Below, one piece after another: positions 63,766-64,000 of a stretch of DNA of 64,000 bases; the stretch's first letter is position 1, and each line of letters opens with the position of its first letter. The translations under genes were made by a program, and so were the position numbers. The notes below the pieces were generated by a model. It had not been told where the DNA came from. It searched no databases and worked only from the letters and a program-made list of their open reading frames with translations. Source of the DNA: Moorella sp. Hama-1 (GTDB lineage Bacteria; Bacillota; DSM-521; Neomoorellales; Neomoorellaceae); NCBI RefSeq assembly GCF_023734095.1, contig NZ_AP024620.1:492501-556500 (forward strand), given 5' to 3'.

Positions 63766-64000
63766 AATTTAGATACAGGGTTGTATCTATTCCGGCGAAG
63801 ACGCCTTCAGCGGGTGGCAGACCGTTAAAGGCGTTTTATTTATGCCGGTACAGCTAAATATTCCATCCAAAGGCGGGGAACAGCGCAGGCGCTTTTCAGG
63901 AGCATTAGCCTTCTGAAAGAGCGCCTATTTTGTTTCAGGCTCCGTCTTAGCCGGCAAAGGTGCCGTATCCGTACGAGGATGCGGCATTTTTTATATCACA
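63766..64000 (+). ncRNA. Untranslated leader or small RNA with several terminator-like hairpins (cut by window edge)
   Basis: Behind the promoter there is no open gene. Hairpins are GATACA/TTGTATC, ACGCCTT/AAGGCGT with TTTATTT (63801-63842), AGGCGC-TTTTCAG with CTGAAA-GCGCCT and ATTTTGTTT (63887-63935), and TGCCGTATCC/GGATGCGGCA with TTTTTT (63961-63992). A regulated leader for a gene to the right is possible. No known riboswitch consensus was recognised. Confidence 0.45.

Overview
The window reads as a chromosome segment of a GC-rich, spore-forming, anaerobic thermophile of the Moorella type (Firmicutes, Thermoanaerobacterales). That is an inference from gene content and order: tig-clpP-clpX-lonB-lon, mreBCD-mrdA-minCDE-rodA, a CIRCE-controlled groESL operon, a Rex redox regulator, a GerM-like lipoprotein, and SpoVR, LonB and SpoIVFA/SpoIVFB sporulation proteins. 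No 16S gene is present to confirm it.

Bases 1-19812 are accessory DNA and look like the right-hand part of an integrated conjugative element. They carry the 3' end of a topoisomerase III-like gene, an S1-domain protein, a RadC-like JAB protein, a primase-like Toprim protein, two tyrosine-recombinase genes, a VirD4/TraG coupling protein, four toxin-antitoxin or toxin-like loci (MazF-like, BrnT-like with a premature stop, HicAB, and a DUF2442 protein), two XRE repressors facing each other across a shared operator region, an ImmA/IrrE fragment, an AT-rich two-gene cassette and a large serine recombinase. Two gene-free stretches here (about 3525-4320 and 8396-9010) are densely packed with hairpins, junctions and repeated loops. 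They look like two large structured RNAs, or single-strand DNA structures, and are the most unusual content of the window. The element ends inside spoVR: only codons from about residue 62 onward remain (19813-21048), next to the serine recombinase, as in sporulation genes interrupted by excisable elements.

Bases 21048-30700 are ordinary chromosome: phenylacetate-CoA ligase with an ACT-domain partner, hisC, a GerMN lipoprotein, a multidomain N-acetylmuramoyl-L-alanine amidase, a DUF2179 membrane protein, murI, rph, rdgB, a possible small RNA, and six tRNA genes (Gly, Arg, His, Gln, Lys, Leu). A decayed group II intron follows the tRNAs. Next come a cyclic-di-GMP-I riboswitch with a chemoreceptor gene, a fluoride riboswitch with two crcB genes and a DUF190 gene, and tRNA-Gly(GCC).

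Bases 36500-47200 hold the protein-quality-control cluster and valS. Bases 47500-60450 hold folC, rex, maf, radC, the cell-shape and division operon and groESL. The right end has a MNT/HEPN toxin-antitoxin pair, thiE, a SpoIVFA/SpoIVFB-like pair and a promoter feeding an untranslated region with several terminator-like hairpins at the window edge. Three related palindromic intergenic elements lie behind crcB, lonB and valS.
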